Numbered from the stretch's first letter, positions 36,914-46,816 are shown. The stretch: 64,000 nt of DNA from Alkaliphilus peptidifermentans DSM 18978 (GCF_900101495.1 NZ_FMUS01000004.1:62001-126000); one strand, 5' to 3'. Notes: generated from the letters alone by a model not told the origin. Program-made: numbers and translations.

Positions 36914-37321
36914 TTATTCTTCAGAATTATCCCCATCTACTGGATCACTGCCTTTTTTTTCTTCTTCTTTTTCCTTTTCCCTTTCAGGCACTCCAAAATG
37001 CTTTCCTATCCTTTCGATTTCGTCTAAAAGAGCGGTTTGGCTCTTAACCAGATTATTGTTCATCTGTCTAATATGCTCAACAAGAGCGGTTTGTGTGACT
37101 GTCATGGTTTCATTTAGGTTCTGCATTTGCTCCAGAGCTGAAAACTGAGCCATTTGAGCTATAAAATCTCTGTCCTCCATTGGATTCAATGGATCTTGAT
37201 TTTGCATTTGGGTAATTAATATCTTTAAAAAGGTATCTTTACTTAAATCACTGTTTTTATTTTTAGTTGCCTCAGGGTCATATGTACGATAATTATGGTT
37301 TACTTCTGAAACATTACTCAT
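36914..37321 (-). CDS. flgD: Flagellar hook-capping protein FlgD (short form)
   Basis: A 135-residue scaffold required for hook polymerisation. The conserved N-terminal region is [39 protein letters not shown], seen at about residues 28-67. The C-terminal tudor/fibronectin-like domains of enterobacterial FlgD are absent, and the protein ends in an acidic/basic low-complexity tail. This short form is usual in clostridia. The gene lies between fliK and the TIGR02530 gene. Confidence 0.92.
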   Translation of the reverse strand: MSNVSEVNHNYRTYDPEATKNKNSDLSKDTFLKILITQMQNQDPLNPMEDRDFIAQMAQFSALEQMQNLNETMTVTQTALVEHIRQMNNNLVKSQTALLDEIERIGKHFGVPEREKEKEEEKKGSDPVDGDNSEE

Positions 37322-37337
37322 TTGAATTCCTCCTTTC

Positions 37338-38687
37338 CTACACTACTCCATCAAATTTTGATGGAGTTAAATATGGATTTACTGCTACATTGCCTTCAGC
37401 ATAGGTTATATTTGCTAATCCACCAGCTTGAGGAGTATTCTTCCTAAGCTTCTGTCTTTGATAGAAGGCTGCATTTCCTCTAGCAAATTCTTGTTGGTTT
37501 TGTCCCACAGATACCTCTAAGCTACTAACAGAAATCCCCTTTTCACCTAAATTAATTTTTAATTGGTTTAGGTTGTTTTCAATTAGTTCCTTTACTTGAG
37601 GATTCTCAGCAAAAACCTTTCCAGTAAGTACCCCTTCTTCTACAGTTATCTTTATTGTTAAACTTCCAAGGTTCTCTGGGCTCAACTGTAGCTTCATTTC
37701 ACTTTTGTGATTTAATACAAGCACTTCCATCTTATTAACTACCTGGTGAATAATATCTTCTGGATCAACAAAGGCTGTTGATTGTTGAATAGTACTAGTG
37801 ATTTTTGCTGCAATGGCCTCTTTAGATTGATGAATATCAAAGTTTAATTGATCTGTCTTATCTTCCTCTGAAGAAACTACTTTAATATTTATCTTTCCTT
37901 CCTCTGCAATTGGTTTTTGGACTACAGTTTCTTGGAATGCTTCCTTAACAGGTAGATCTGGATCTAATGACCTCATCTCTTCCAGTTGGCTAAATTGTAG
38001 CTCTTTGTCTAGGTTTACAGTGTTTACAGGTGTCTCACCAACAACCTCATTAAGTAAAGGTATACTTGTACTAAGGTTATCTTTAAACTCTTCTAAATTA
38101 ACTATTGCTTTTTCTAAGGGAACTTTTTTCGCATTCTTTTCGTCAAATGAATCAATGCTGATGGTTATTAACTCATCTATTGATTTTATCTCTTCATTTA
38201 GTTGATTAACCTTATTTTCCAGCGTGCTAATAATGGTTTCTAGCTGACCATTATCATTATTTAGGGCTAAAATAGCTTCCTTAATGTGGGTTGCATCTTC
38301 TTCATTAAGAATCCCTTCTGAAACTAACTCTTCAAGTTGGTTTATTAGTTGAAGTATAACCACATTGTCTGGCAGAATTATTTCGTCCTTTTCTGTTTCA
38401 GTATCACATACAGGTGTTTCTTTGTTGGTTTTATTAGTTTCGCCTTTTACCTTTACTTCCTTAGGATCATTTTCAATTGCTTGGGTTTCTTTTGCTGGTG
38501 CTTCTTTTGCTGGTGCTTCTTTTGAATCCTTTACCTCTGACTTATAGTTCTTTGCCTCACTTGTACTTTTAACCCTACTTAGTACATTTACAAAGCTGTC
38601 CCCTGAATCATTTTTTGTTGATGATTTTGGTTGTTGAGGGACTTCCTTTGAGAAAAGTAAACTTTCTATTTGCATCATCTTTTTCAC
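37338..38687 (-). CDS. fliK: Flagellar hook-length control protein FliK
   Basis: A 449-residue secreted ruler protein. The N-terminal two thirds are low-complexity and charged, with a short tandem repeat ([12 protein letters not shown], about residue 55) and a long helical region (120-200). The conserved C-terminal Flg_hook domain begins at about 320 with [19 protein letters not shown] and [16 protein letters not shown], and it triggers the FlhB export switch. The position between the MotE-like gene and flgD fits. The sequence diverges from other FliKs outside the C-terminus, as expected. Confidence 0.9.
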   Translation of the reverse strand: MKKMMQIESLLFSKEVPQQPKSSTKNDSGDSFVNVLSRVKSTSEAKNYKSEVKDSKEAPAKEAPAKETQAIENDPKEVKVKGETNKTNKETPVCDTETEKDEIILPDNVVILQLINQLEELVSEGILNEEDATHIKEAILALNNDNGQLETIISTLENKVNQLNEEIKSIDELITISIDSFDEKNAKKVPLEKAIVNLEEFKDNLSTSIPLLNEVVGETPVNTVNLDKELQFSQLEEMRSLDPDLPVKEAFQETVVQKPIAEEGKINIKVVSSEEDKTDQLNFDIHQSKEAIAAKITSTIQQSTAFVDPEDIIHQVVNKMEVLVLNHKSEMKLQLSPENLGSLTIKITVEEGVLTGKVFAENPQVKELIENNLNQLKINLGEKGISVSSLEVSVGQNQQEFARGNAAFYQRQKLRKNTPQAGGLANITYAEGNVAVNPYLTPSKFDGVV

Positions 38688-38709
38688 CTCCCTTCACTAA
38701 TTTAATATT

Positions 38710-39939
38710 TTAACGGGTCATAATTTTTTGTGCTAACTCAATAGCCCGTTGTGTACTAAAGTTTTGAATAAGATTTGCAGTTAATGATGGCTTAAATTCC
38801 TTCATAACATCTAAAATCAATTGCTGATTAGTAAATACTAGTTGCTCTTGCGGCGTCAACTGATGTCTTAGATATACCTGATTGCTATTTAGCATTTGTT
38901 CTGCTATTTTTGCCAGCTCCGCAACAGGCATTTTTTGATATATTTCTACTAGCTCTATTATTTTTTCATCATAATCCCTATATGCTTGTACCGATGCTGC
39001 AAGGGCTGTAGACAAACCATCATCGGTTCCATTTAGTTTCTCTAGCTCATTTAGATTCGCATATAGCTCATATATAAGTTCGTTATTACTAATTTTAGAA
39101 AGAACCCTGCCACCCTTTTCTAATGATAGCTTAGAGTATATAACTGATAAGTCTTGAATATTATATTTTTCATTATTACCTATAATAGTTATAAGTTCAT
39201 CAACACTTTTCTTTTCATATATCATAGTGGCTTCTAATAATTGTCCTACCCTCTGCTCAGTAGCTTCTATTTGTCTGTCTATTTCTGCCTTTTTTGCAGA
39301 TGTTAGGCGAAATCTAATCTTTTGCTGAAGATCAGTGTTAAGATAATAAAGAAAGCTTGCTGCTTCTTCAGTTGTAAATTTATTAAATAGTAATGGTAGC
39401 ATATCAAGGGTAAGTTCACCGCTTTCAAAGCTTCTTTCAATTTCCATGACCCCGTCGCTTAGCTTTAATGCAGTAAAATAATCTGCAAGGAAATTAACCT
39501 TTTCCAACTCATCTGCCTGAATCTCTTCAAATATTCTAGTTAATTGATTGCCTCCTAAATCTATTAATCTGATTCGATCACTAACTCTGCTCATTTTGAC
39601 AGAATTTTCTCTATTTAATAGCAATAATAAATCTTGATATAGCTTCTTATCTTCACCTCTAACAATTAATAGCTTATCGGTTAATCGATCCTCATCAAGG
39701 GTAATATAATACTTAGCTATCTGTTTTTTTATTTGCTCCTGCTCATCCTTTGTAGGAAGATTTTCAAAATATCCACCTAAGCTACCAGGTAAGGTTGATA
39801 AAACTTCATTTGTCTTATAGCGAAAGCCTTCATTAGCATAATATGTAATGGCTGCAGTCATAGTAGGTACTAATAAAAAAGCTATTGAAATAATTGCTAC
39901 TGCCTTTAATGCTCCCTTTTTGCTTTTCTCTTGGCTCAT
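38710..39939 (-). CDS. YlxF/MotE-like membrane protein, double length
   Basis: A 409-residue protein in the ylxF slot between fliJ and fliK. It has one N-terminal membrane helix (about residues 10-32) and then an all-alpha region. The segments around 165-215 and 360-405 (LLFNKFTTEEAASFLYYL, MPVAELAKIAEQML, FSTQRAIELAQKIM) resemble the MgtE N-terminal repeat, seen once at the end of MotE/YlxF proteins, which are about 180-250 residues. Here the region seems to hold two or more such units around a coiled-coil (about 225-250). MotE acts as a chaperone for MotC in rhizobia, and YlxF may have a similar stator role; this is inference. Confidence 0.65.
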   Translation of the reverse strand: MSQEKSKKGALKAVAIISIAFLLVPTMTAAITYYANEGFRYKTNEVLSTLPGSLGGYFENLPTKDEQEQIKKQIAKYYITLDEDRLTDKLLIVRGEDKKLYQDLLLLLNRENSVKMSRVSDRIRLIDLGGNQLTRIFEEIQADELEKVNFLADYFTALKLSDGVMEIERSFESGELTLDMLPLLFNKFTTEEAASFLYYLNTDLQQKIRFRLTSAKKAEIDRQIEATEQRVGQLLEATMIYEKKSVDELITIIGNNEKYNIQDLSVIYSKLSLEKGGRVLSKISNNELIYELYANLNELEKLNGTDDGLSTALAASVQAYRDYDEKIIELVEIYQKMPVAELAKIAEQMLNSNQVYLRHQLTPQEQLVFTNQQLILDVMKEFKPSLTANLIQNFSTQRAIELAQKIMTR

Positions 39940-39949
39940 TTTATCCTCC

Positions 39950-40393
39950 TTATTTAACGGCGGTCTTATAAGAAACCAACTGGTCTAAAAGAGCTTCCTC
40001 ATTTTTCATCAACTGGTACTGAAACACATCTGAATCCTTTTCCTTTAACTTATTAAATATTTTAGTTTGCTTTGTAGCCTCAATTAATTGTATACGACAG
40101 TTATTTACAGTGCTTTCACAGTTTAAAACCTTTTTGCTTTGATTAATTATTACCTCATCTATATATTTCAGCTTAGAAGCATGAATCTGAACTTCTTTAA
40201 TGGTTATTGCTTCCTTTGTTCGTTCCTTCCATTGATATGACAAGTTATTCTTCTTATTTAAAAGCTGAAATAAATTTTCCTCTTCCTTTTTTAGCTTTTG
40301 AGTTGCATTACCCAATTGAGACTTCTTATTATCCTCTTGCATTTCCTTTAAATTCAGTATCGTATCAAAACGAAAAGAAAAATTCTTACCCAT
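39950..40393 (-). CDS. fliJ: Flagellar export chaperone FliJ
   Basis: A 147-residue, almost wholly alpha-helical coiled-coil protein (FRFDTILNLKEMQEDNKKSQ at the start, then heptads to the end). FliJ joins the FliI hexamer to FlhA and escorts export chaperones. Sequence identity within the family is low; the coiled-coil, length, and the place directly after fliI make the call. Confidence 0.9.
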   Translation of the reverse strand: MGKNFSFRFDTILNLKEMQEDNKKSQLGNATQKLKKEEENLFQLLNKKNNLSYQWKERTKEAITIKEVQIHASKLKYIDEVIINQSKKVLNCESTVNNCRIQLIEATKQTKIFNKLKEKDSDVFQYQLMKNEEALLDQLVSYKTAVK

Positions 40394-40404
40394 ATCTTAC
40401 CTCC

Positions 40405-41721
40405 CTATTCATTAAGGATTTTAATCATCACTTCAGATGTTTCAATAAAATTAGTTTTATCGTGGGTACCTTGAGTTAAGAACTGATTTATATCTTCTAT
40501 CTTCTTAATAGCATAGTCAATTTTCTTGTTTGTTCCTTTTACATATGCCCCAATATTAATGAGGTCTTCTGCCTCACTATAGGTGGCTAATATCTCCTTA
40601 ATTTTTGAAGCAGTAGAAATATGATTTTCGTTGACTATACTTGGCATAACCCTACTTATACTTGACAAAATATCGATTGCAGGATAATGGTTTTTATTTG
40701 CCAGCTTTCTTGATAAAACTATATGGCCATCTAAAATACCTCTTACTGCATCAGCAATTGGTTCATTCATGTCATCTCCATCTACTAATACTGTATAAAG
40801 TCCAGTAATTGATCCTTTTTCAGAGGTTCCTGATCGTTCTAGTAATCGTGGTAGAACAGCAAATACAGAAGGAGTATATCCTTTTGTTACTGGAGGCTCT
40901 CCTATAGCTAGCCCTATTTCTCTTTGAGCCATTGAAAACCTCGTTAGAGAATCCATTAATAGCATTACATTACTTCCTTGGTCTCTAAAATATTCTGCTA
41001 TTGATGTTGCCAGAAGTGCACCCTTCATCCTAATAAGGGGAGCCTGATCTGAGGTTGCAACAATAACTACAGATCTTTTTAAGCCTTCTTCCTGTAGGTC
41101 ATTGTCAATAAACTCCTTTACCTCACGACCTCTTTCACCAATTAATGCAATAACATTTACATCAGCCTGTGTATTCCTTGCAATCATACCAAGCATTGTA
41201 CTTTTTCCAACACCACTTCCCGAAAAAATACCAATACGTTGTCCATTTCCACAGGTTAACATACCATCAATTGCTCGTATTCCAACAGATAAAGGCTCCA
41301 TAATCCGTTTTCTATCTAATGGATTAGGTGGTATCCCCATTACAGGGTAGGTTTTTGATATAGCAATTGGACCTTTACCATCAATAGGTTCACCAAGCCC
41401 ATCTAAAACTCTTCCAAGTAATGCATTGCCAACCTTCACCTCTAAAGTTGTTCCGGTAGCTTCAACCTTGCTTCCGGGCCCAATACCCTCCATCTCACCA
41501 AGGGGCATTAGTAAGACCTTTTTTTCTCTAAAACCAACAGCCTCTGCCAAAACAGGTTTTTTCCCTTTTAGAGTATGTATTAAACAAACCTCTCCTATTT
41601 TAACAGCTGGTCCTATGGACTCTATAGTTAACCCTATAACCTGGGAAACTCGACCTATATATTTTATTGGATCAAAGGAATGTATACCTTCAATATATTT
41701 ACTGAAATTAAGAACACTCAT
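40405..41721 (-). CDS. fliI: Flagellum-specific ATPase FliI
   Basis: A hexameric ATPase of the F1-beta type that energises and unlocks flagellar type III export, about 438 residues. Walker A is GIFSGSGVGKSTML, Walker B is VMLLMDSLTRFSMAQRE, and the family segment KGYTPSVFAVLPRLLERSG is present. The frame opens at a GTG (41733) that overlaps the fliH stop. The ATG at 41719-41721 has a better-placed purine-rich site, so I prefer it. It is flanked by its regulator fliH and by fliJ. Confidence 0.95.
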   Translation of the reverse strand: MSVLNFSKYIEGIHSFDPIKYIGRVSQVIGLTIESIGPAVKIGEVCLIHTLKGKKPVLAEAVGFREKKVLLMPLGEMEGIGPGSKVEATGTTLEVKVGNALLGRVLDGLGEPIDGKGPIAISKTYPVMGIPPNPLDRKRIMEPLSVGIRAIDGMLTCGNGQRIGIFSGSGVGKSTMLGMIARNTQADVNVIALIGERGREVKEFIDNDLQEEGLKRSVVIVATSDQAPLIRMKGALLATSIAEYFRDQGSNVMLLMDSLTRFSMAQREIGLAIGEPPVTKGYTPSVFAVLPRLLERSGTSEKGSITGLYTVLVDGDDMNEPIADAVRGILDGHIVLSRKLANKNHYPAIDILSSISRVMPSIVNENHISTASKIKEILATYSEAEDLINIGAYVKGTNKKIDYAIKKIEDINQFLTQGTHDKTNFIETSEVMIKILNE

Positions 41722-41725
41722 ATTA

Positions 41726-42508
41726 TCACTCACTTATAATGATGTCGGAAAAAAGTTTTTCTATTGCTTTAATTTGAGTATCTACACTTGAATCAACAGT
41801 ACCAGATAGAGTTTCAATAATGACACTCCCCGATGGGAGGGATGCATCACATTTTATATCCATCCTTTCGATACCTTCTGTCATCATGAAAATCTTGTTC
41901 TTTTCAGTATTAACTAAATCATAATCAGACTCAGAAACACGAATTACAATGGATTCTGTAAAGGTACACTTTTCTAAGCCTTCTCTAATAACCTCCATTA
42001 GCTTAGAATTATCCTCTTCCAGCTCATGGTTAATGATCTTTTTTACACATTCCATAGTTAAACTAATTAATTCCTTCTCTGCTTCCTTAATAACCTTCTT
42101 TTTTTCTTCCATCATATTAGTTTTAATTTCCTTAGCCTCTTCAATAAATGCTTCTACTTCTTTATAACCTTTTTCTTCACCTTGAATTTGTCCATCAGCA
42201 TAGCCTTCCATTCTTGCATTTTCTCGAATTTGATTACTTTCTCGATGGGCATCTTCAATAATGCAGGCTGCTTCTTTTTTAGCTTCCTCAATTATTTTTT
42301 GTGCTTCTTCATTTGCTTCATTCATTATAGCTTCAATCTGCCGACTAGCTTCATCAAATTCCGAATCAAATGAAGAGTCATTTTCAATGTCATCATTTTT
42401 ATCGTTATGAAGCTTAATAACGTTATTTATTTTAATTTGACTGAAATCAATTTGTTTTTTATCACCTAAAACTACCTCAGCAGATTTAAATACCTTAATC
42501 TTAGACAA
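41726..42508 (-). CDS. fliH: Flagellar assembly protein FliH
   Basis: A 260-residue regulator that holds FliI as a dimer and docks it on the C-ring. It has a long, charged helix (about 50-140) with many Glu/Ala repeats (EANEEAQKIIEEAKKEAACI), followed by a conserved C-terminal domain (about 150-255). The start is a TTG at 42506-42508 with GGAGGAG 9 nt upstream, the site being inside the 3' end of fliG. It overlaps fliG by 8 nt. Confidence 0.9.
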   Translation of the reverse strand: MSKIKVFKSAEVVLGDKKQIDFSQIKINNVIKLHNDKNDDIENDSSFDSEFDEASRQIEAIMNEANEEAQKIIEEAKKEAACIIEDAHRESNQIRENARMEGYADGQIQGEEKGYKEVEAFIEEAKEIKTNMMEEKKKVIKEAEKELISLTMECVKKIINHELEEDNSKLMEVIREGLEKCTFTESIVIRVSESDYDLVNTEKNKIFMMTEGIERMDIKCDASLPSGSVIIETLSGTVDSSVDTQIKAIEKLFSDIIISE

Positions 42509-43517
42509 TTATTTCATCTCCTCCACCTCTGGCTATGATGATTTCACCTGCTTCTTCAAGTTTTCTAATGATATTTACAATCTTTTGCTGTGCTTCTTCT
42601 ACATCTCTTAATCTAACAGGACCCATAAACTCCATATCCTCTTTAATCATTTCAGCCATACGCTTTGACATATTGGCGTAGATAACATCTGAAACTTCTT
42701 CTGTTGCTCCCTTTAATGCAATAGCAAGATCTTTATTTTCAATTTCACGAATAAATCGCTGAATTGATGTACTATCAAGATTAATGATATCTTCGAATAC
42801 AAACATTCTTTTGCGAATCTCTTCAGCAAGCTCTGCATCTTGAATTTCAAGGGTATCCATAATATTTTTCTCTGTACCTCTGTCAACTGAGTTTAGAATA
42901 TCAACTATTGATTGAATTCCTCCAGCCGATGTATAGTCCTGACTCACCAGTGAAGATAGCTTTCTCTCAAGAACAGACTCAACTTCCTTTATTATTTCAG
43001 GAGATGTTCTATCCATAATAGCTATTCTCTGGGCAATTTCAGATTGTTTTGCCTGTGGTAGGGCTGAAAGAATCTGTGCCGATTGATTTGAAGGTAAATA
43101 TGCTAAAATAAGAGCAATAGTTTGAGGATGCTCATTTTGAATGAAGTTTAATAATTGGGCAGGATCTGCCTTTCTAGCAAAGTCAAAGGGCTTTACTTGT
43201 AATGAAGCTGTCAGCTTATTTATTATATCCATTGCTTTTTGTGAGCCTAATGCCTTTTCCAGTACATCCTTGGCATAATTAATACCGCCTTCAGAAATAT
43301 ACTCTTGAGCAACGCATATTTCATAAAATTCTTCTAGAATCTTTTCCTTTTCATCTGGCGGTACTTTTCTCATATTGGCGATTTCTAGAGTAAGCTCTTC
43401 AATTTCTTCATCGTTTAAGTGTTTAAATATTTGTGCAGAAAATTCTGGTCCTAAGCTAATTAGTAAAACAGCAGCCTTTTCACGACCAGTCATTTCCCCC
43501 TTTCCAGCTTTTCTCAT
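42501..43517 (-). CDS. fliG: Flagellar motor switch protein FliG
   Basis: A 338-residue C-ring protein that contacts MotA and generates torque. N domain: KAAVLLISLGPEFSAQIFKHL. Middle domain: the EHPQT motif in FIQNEHPQTIALILAYL. C domain: the charged torque helix FVFEDIINLDSTSIQRFIREI, with the Asp/Arg residues that face MotA. The length is typical. It lies between fliF, to which it binds, and fliH. The 3' end encodes GGGD and contains the fliH ribosome-binding site. Confidence 0.96.
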   Translation of the reverse strand: MRKAGKGEMTGREKAAVLLISLGPEFSAQIFKHLNDEEIEELTLEIANMRKVPPDEKEKILEEFYEICVAQEYISEGGINYAKDVLEKALGSQKAMDIINKLTASLQVKPFDFARKADPAQLLNFIQNEHPQTIALILAYLPSNQSAQILSALPQAKQSEIAQRIAIMDRTSPEIIKEVESVLERKLSSLVSQDYTSAGGIQSIVDILNSVDRGTEKNIMDTLEIQDAELAEEIRKRMFVFEDIINLDSTSIQRFIREIENKDLAIALKGATEEVSDVIYANMSKRMAEMIKEDMEFMGPVRLRDVEEAQQKIVNIIRKLEEAGEIIIARGGGDEIIV

Positions 43518-43530
43518 CCCTCAATCACCC

Positions 43531-45081
43531 CTAATCTTCGCTTAACCAGTTTCTCAGAAGCTGTGCTACTGCATCGGGCTTCTTTGAAACCATTTTTTCT
43601 ATTTGCTGCTTTGCCATTGATCCAGCTAATTGTAAATCAATTTCTTCTAGCTCTTCTTGAGGAATAATCTCTCTAATAGAATCTATTGGCTCCACTTTCT
43701 TCTTTCTAAGCTTAGTTGAAGCGAAATATGCTGACCCTAAGATTAGCGCTGCTACAATTCCCCATAACCATATTGGAATATTTCCCAAACCAGTTTGAAC
43801 ATTTGAACCCTCTAAAGCTGATCTCAATTGATCCTCAAGGGATGAGCTGAATTGTTGAACTCCTACTTGCACAACCCTAGTATCCAGCCCTGCAGCGGCA
43901 GAAATTATATTTTGAAGCTCGCGTCTTTCTTCATCCGTTAGCCTACCGCCATTAAGAGAGTTACTATTTATGTATACTGCAATAGTAATATCCTGTACTT
44001 GTCCCTGTGCTTTGACAATTTTTTGTCTTAATTCATTAATTTCGTAATTAATAGTCCGGCTTGCTTCGCTATAACGAGAAACATTAGGATCATATTCTGC
44101 ATATTGGGTAATATCATCTGTATTTGAATCTGTACCGGGAATACCTCCTATAGCTTCGTTTACTACATTTTGTTGAAGCTCCTGCATACTTCTAATAATG
44201 CCTGTAGTTTCTCCATCTATTGGTGGTGAAAACTCCATTATTTCCGTTATCTCACTATCAAAATCAAGTTTCACATTGGCCATTACAGCTACATTGCCAT
44301 AGCCATATACTGTAGATAAGAAATCAGTAATACTATTTTCAAGATCATTCTTTACTGCATGCTGAAGGTTAATTTGATCATTAACACTAAAGGCGGCGTC
44401 TCCTGATTCATTTCTTTGATTTAACACTCTACCGTCGGTTCCATGGACTGTTACATTTTCAGGGGAAAGTCCCTGTACTGCGTTAGATACCAATAATACT
44501 ATTCCACTAATACTATTGTTATCTAAGTTTGCTCTCGTCTCTAAATCAAGAAAAACCGATGCCTTTGACATTCTGTCATCGTTTGCATAAATAAATCCAC
44601 TTTTTTCTGGGACAGTTAAATGAACTACTGCCTTTCTTATACCAGGTATCTCCTCTATAGTGCTTGCCAGATAATTCTGTTGAGCATATTGAAATCGTTG
44701 TGTCCTCTCTTCGCTGGTCATCATAAAGGAATTAGTAAATGCATCTTCGAATGAAAATCTAGCAGTTGGCAATCCTTGAGTTGCAACAACAACCTGTGCT
44801 CTTTTCTCGTCCTGCTTTGCTACAAGAATTGTTCCGCTTGAGTCTCCAAATCTTGCCTTAATATTATTTGACTCCAAAGTGTTAAGTACTTCCCCAGCTT
44901 GTTTGGCATCTAAATCATAATAGAGTACAACGTATTCAGTTCTAGTAAATAAAAGTATCATAGCAGTTAATGCCAGTAGAATGAAAATGGCAGCTAGAGC
45001 AAGCTTTATCATCTGTCTTTTTTCCATTCCCTGGAAATATTCACTTAGCTGGTTCCGCATCGTTTCGACTGCTTCCGTCAT
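43531..45081 (-). CDS. fliF: Flagellar MS-ring protein FliF
   Basis: A 516-residue protein that forms the MS ring in the membrane. It has an N-terminal membrane helix at about 25-45, ring-building motifs in the periplasmic part (TEYVVLYYDLDAKQAGEVLN and ASVFLDLETRANLDNNSISG), a second membrane helix at about 438-456, and the C-terminal FliG-binding tail ending VAQLLRNWLSED. All parts are present. It lies between fliE and fliG in the standard order. Confidence 0.96.
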   Translation of the reverse strand: MTEAVETMRNQLSEYFQGMEKRQMIKLALAAIFILLALTAMILLFTRTEYVVLYYDLDAKQAGEVLNTLESNNIKARFGDSSGTILVAKQDEKRAQVVVATQGLPTARFSFEDAFTNSFMMTSEERTQRFQYAQQNYLASTIEEIPGIRKAVVHLTVPEKSGFIYANDDRMSKASVFLDLETRANLDNNSISGIVLLVSNAVQGLSPENVTVHGTDGRVLNQRNESGDAAFSVNDQINLQHAVKNDLENSITDFLSTVYGYGNVAVMANVKLDFDSEITEIMEFSPPIDGETTGIIRSMQELQQNVVNEAIGGIPGTDSNTDDITQYAEYDPNVSRYSEASRTINYEINELRQKIVKAQGQVQDITIAVYINSNSLNGGRLTDEERRELQNIISAAAGLDTRVVQVGVQQFSSSLEDQLRSALEGSNVQTGLGNIPIWLWGIVAALILGSAYFASTKLRKKKVEPIDSIREIIPQEELEEIDLQLAGSMAKQQIEKMVSKKPDAVAQLLRNWLSED

Positions 45082-45105
45082 TGGTTCACCTCATCTCAGC
45101 TATAA

Positions 45106-45399
45106 TTATATCTGCATTCTTGTAATTTCTCGATAAGCGTCCAGCACCTTGTTTCTAATCTGCATTACTAGTTGAAAAGAAATATCTGCTTTTTGTGCAG
45201 CTATAGTAGCTTCATGTATATTCTCGATATCTCCTGAAGCTATTTTCACGGAATATTCATCACTTTTCTTAACTAATTGATCTGTGTTTTTTACAGCCTC
45301 CATAAATAAAGTAGAAAAGGAGGTTCCGTTATTCTGATCTTTAGCTTCTAATAAACCTAAACTAGTGTTCTTAAGTTGGTTAATTTGCTGAATATTCAT
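45106..45399 (-). CDS. fliE: Flagellar hook-basal body protein FliE
   Basis: A 97-residue junction protein that links the MS ring to the rod. The conserved C-terminal segment reads IHEATIAAQKADISFQLVMQ and RNKVLDAYREITRMQI. The N-terminal half is Asn/Ser-rich and variable. It is placed between flgC and fliF. No signal peptide is present, consistent with type III export. Confidence 0.94.
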   Translation of the reverse strand: MNIQQINQLKNTSLGLLEAKDQNNGTSFSTLFMEAVKNTDQLVKKSDEYSVKIASGDIENIHEATIAAQKADISFQLVMQIRNKVLDAYREITRMQI

Positions 45400-45415
45400 T
45401 GTCTACTCTCCTTTT

Positions 45416-45859
45416 CTATCTTCCAATTTGCAATGCCTTCATTGCCATAGACTTTGATGCATTTAGTGCAGTTACATTGGCTTCATATCCCCTTGATGCA
45501 GAAATCATATTTGCCATCTCTGTTATAATATCTACGTTGGGCATTGAAACATATCCCTCCTGGTCGGAATCCGGATGCCCAGGATCATAGACCTTTTTAA
45601 GTGGTGATTGGTCATCCTTTATGCCAACAACCTCAACCCCATTTTGTTTAATATTGTTTCTTGCGGAGGTTGATAGAAATTGTGAGAATGGCATATTGGA
45701 ATCTTTAGTTTTAAAAACTACTACTTGTCTTCTATAAGGACTGCCATTAGCAGTACGTGTTGTATTGGCGTTTGCAATGTTTTTGGATATGGTGTCCATT
45801 CGAAGTCTTTCAGCTGTAAGGCCAGTAGCACTGACGTTTATTGAATTAAAGAAACTCAT
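45416..45859 (-). CDS. flgC: Flagellar basal-body rod protein FlgC
   Basis: A proximal rod subunit of about 147 residues. N-terminal FNSINVSATGLTAERLRMD with the motif SKNIANANTTR, and C-terminal YVSMPNVDIITEMANMI and ASRGYEANVTALNASKSM are the D0 helices of rod proteins. The frame opens with a GTG at 45868 that overlaps the flgB stop. The ATG at 45857-45859 gives MSFFNSINV, which fits the family, so I start there. Confidence 0.95.
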   Translation of the reverse strand: MSFFNSINVSATGLTAERLRMDTISKNIANANTTRTANGSPYRRQVVVFKTKDSNMPFSQFLSTSARNNIKQNGVEVVGIKDDQSPLKKVYDPGHPDSDQEGYVSMPNVDIITEMANMISASRGYEANVTALNASKSMAMKALQIGR

Positions 45860-45864
45860 TTCTA

Positions 45865-46260
45865 TCACTTCCCTTCATTTATAGCTGACTTTAGTCTGCC
45901 GAGATACTGATTTAGTTGAGTAGATAATGTATCGTATAATATCGAATTTTTAGCTAGCTCTGCCATCTCTACATCGATATCAACGTTATTTCCGTCTCTT
46001 CGCGTACTATAGTGACCCTCTGTTTGTATTTTATACTCCTGTTGATGAACTGGCTTTAATCCAATTTGATAATGCTTCTTGTGGGTTAAAGTTCCCTGAA
46101 TCCCTCTACCCCTTAATGATTCTGCCAACATATCTTCAAATAACACCTTTGATTTTTTAAAGTTTGGTGTGTTGGCATTTGCAATATTATTAGAAATTAC
46201 TTCATTTCGCTTCCATGATGCATTTAAAGCATTATTAAGTAAATTAACATCCTTAAACAT
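45865..46260 (-). CDS. flgB: Flagellar basal-body rod protein FlgB
   Basis: A 131-residue proximal rod protein and the first gene of the fla/che cluster. N-terminal LLNNALNASWKRNEVISNNIANANTPNFKKSKV is represented by NNIANANTPNFK, and the C-terminal helix by LSTQLNQYLGRLKSAINEGK. The ribosome-binding site is AGGGAG. The cluster's main promoter should lie in the 573-bp gap upstream, but I could not identify it with confidence. Confidence 0.95.
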   Translation of the reverse strand: MFKDVNLLNNALNASWKRNEVISNNIANANTPNFKKSKVLFEDMLAESLRGRGIQGTLTHKKHYQIGLKPVHQQEYKIQTEGHYSTRRDGNNVDIDVEMAELAKNSILYDTLSTQLNQYLGRLKSAINEGK

Positions 46261-46445
46261 GTTCCTGCTCCCTTCACAATAATTTAAGAAAGATATACAA
46301 TCATTTTAAATTTATATAGTATATCCCTAATTTTTCTACATGTTTCGTATAATATATGTTTCTTTCACTAAATTATAATTAGCCAAATATTTAGTTTTTC
46401 CTTCTTTTTTTTTCATATTTCTACATAACAGGACTCAAGGACTAT

Positions 46446-46502
46446 GCCATTTTTTTCTAATAATTCCAGCTACTATTTTTTTATTATAGTAAAAAAAATG
46501 GC
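46446..46502. repeat. Long inverted repeat upstream of flgB
   Basis: GCCATTTTTTT (46446-46456) is the reverse complement of the bases ending AAAAAAATGGC at 46502, leaving a loop of about 34 nt that holds a second small inverted repeat (CTACTAT ... ATAGTA). The structure has long A/T runs. It may be an mRNA leader hairpin, a cruciform or a protein-binding site, or an A/T-rich coincidence. Confidence 0.45.
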
Positions 46503-46786
46503 TAAAGAATATAGGCTCAAAGCCTTATAAAACAGATAACATTTAATTATATAATCCGATTTAGTTACTATATAACATAAAATAAATGCAAAATAATTTC
46601 GACAATTTCAGCGTTTCTATGTCCCTATACTTTTTAATATGTATTATGTATTAATTCATTTTTCCTTATAAGTTTTCATTTCTCTTTATTATAATACAAA
46701 TTTCGATAAATCACCATTAAATTATATTTTTATCAGCAGTCAAATATACCCTTTTTTTATTGAATAAATTCCCAAATGAAGTCCAA

Positions 46787-46816
46787 TAAAAAAACTCCAT
46801 TTTTTTCAAAATGGAG
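46787..46816 (-). terminator. Rho-independent terminator of codY
   Basis: On the minus strand CTCCATTTT, a short loop and AAAATGGAG are followed by TTTTTTT. It starts 18 nt after the codY stop and closes the hslV-hslU-codY transcript before the flagellar operon. Confidence 0.85.

Noticed and set aside
41426-41791. Plus-strand open frame of 121 codons
   Set aside because: Antisense to fliI and the end of fliH, both clear genes. Composition is that of a reverse frame.
46261-46560. SigD-dependent promoter before flgB
   Set aside because: No match to TAAA and GCCGATAA with the right spacing was found on the minus strand; SigA hexamers there are also unconvincing.
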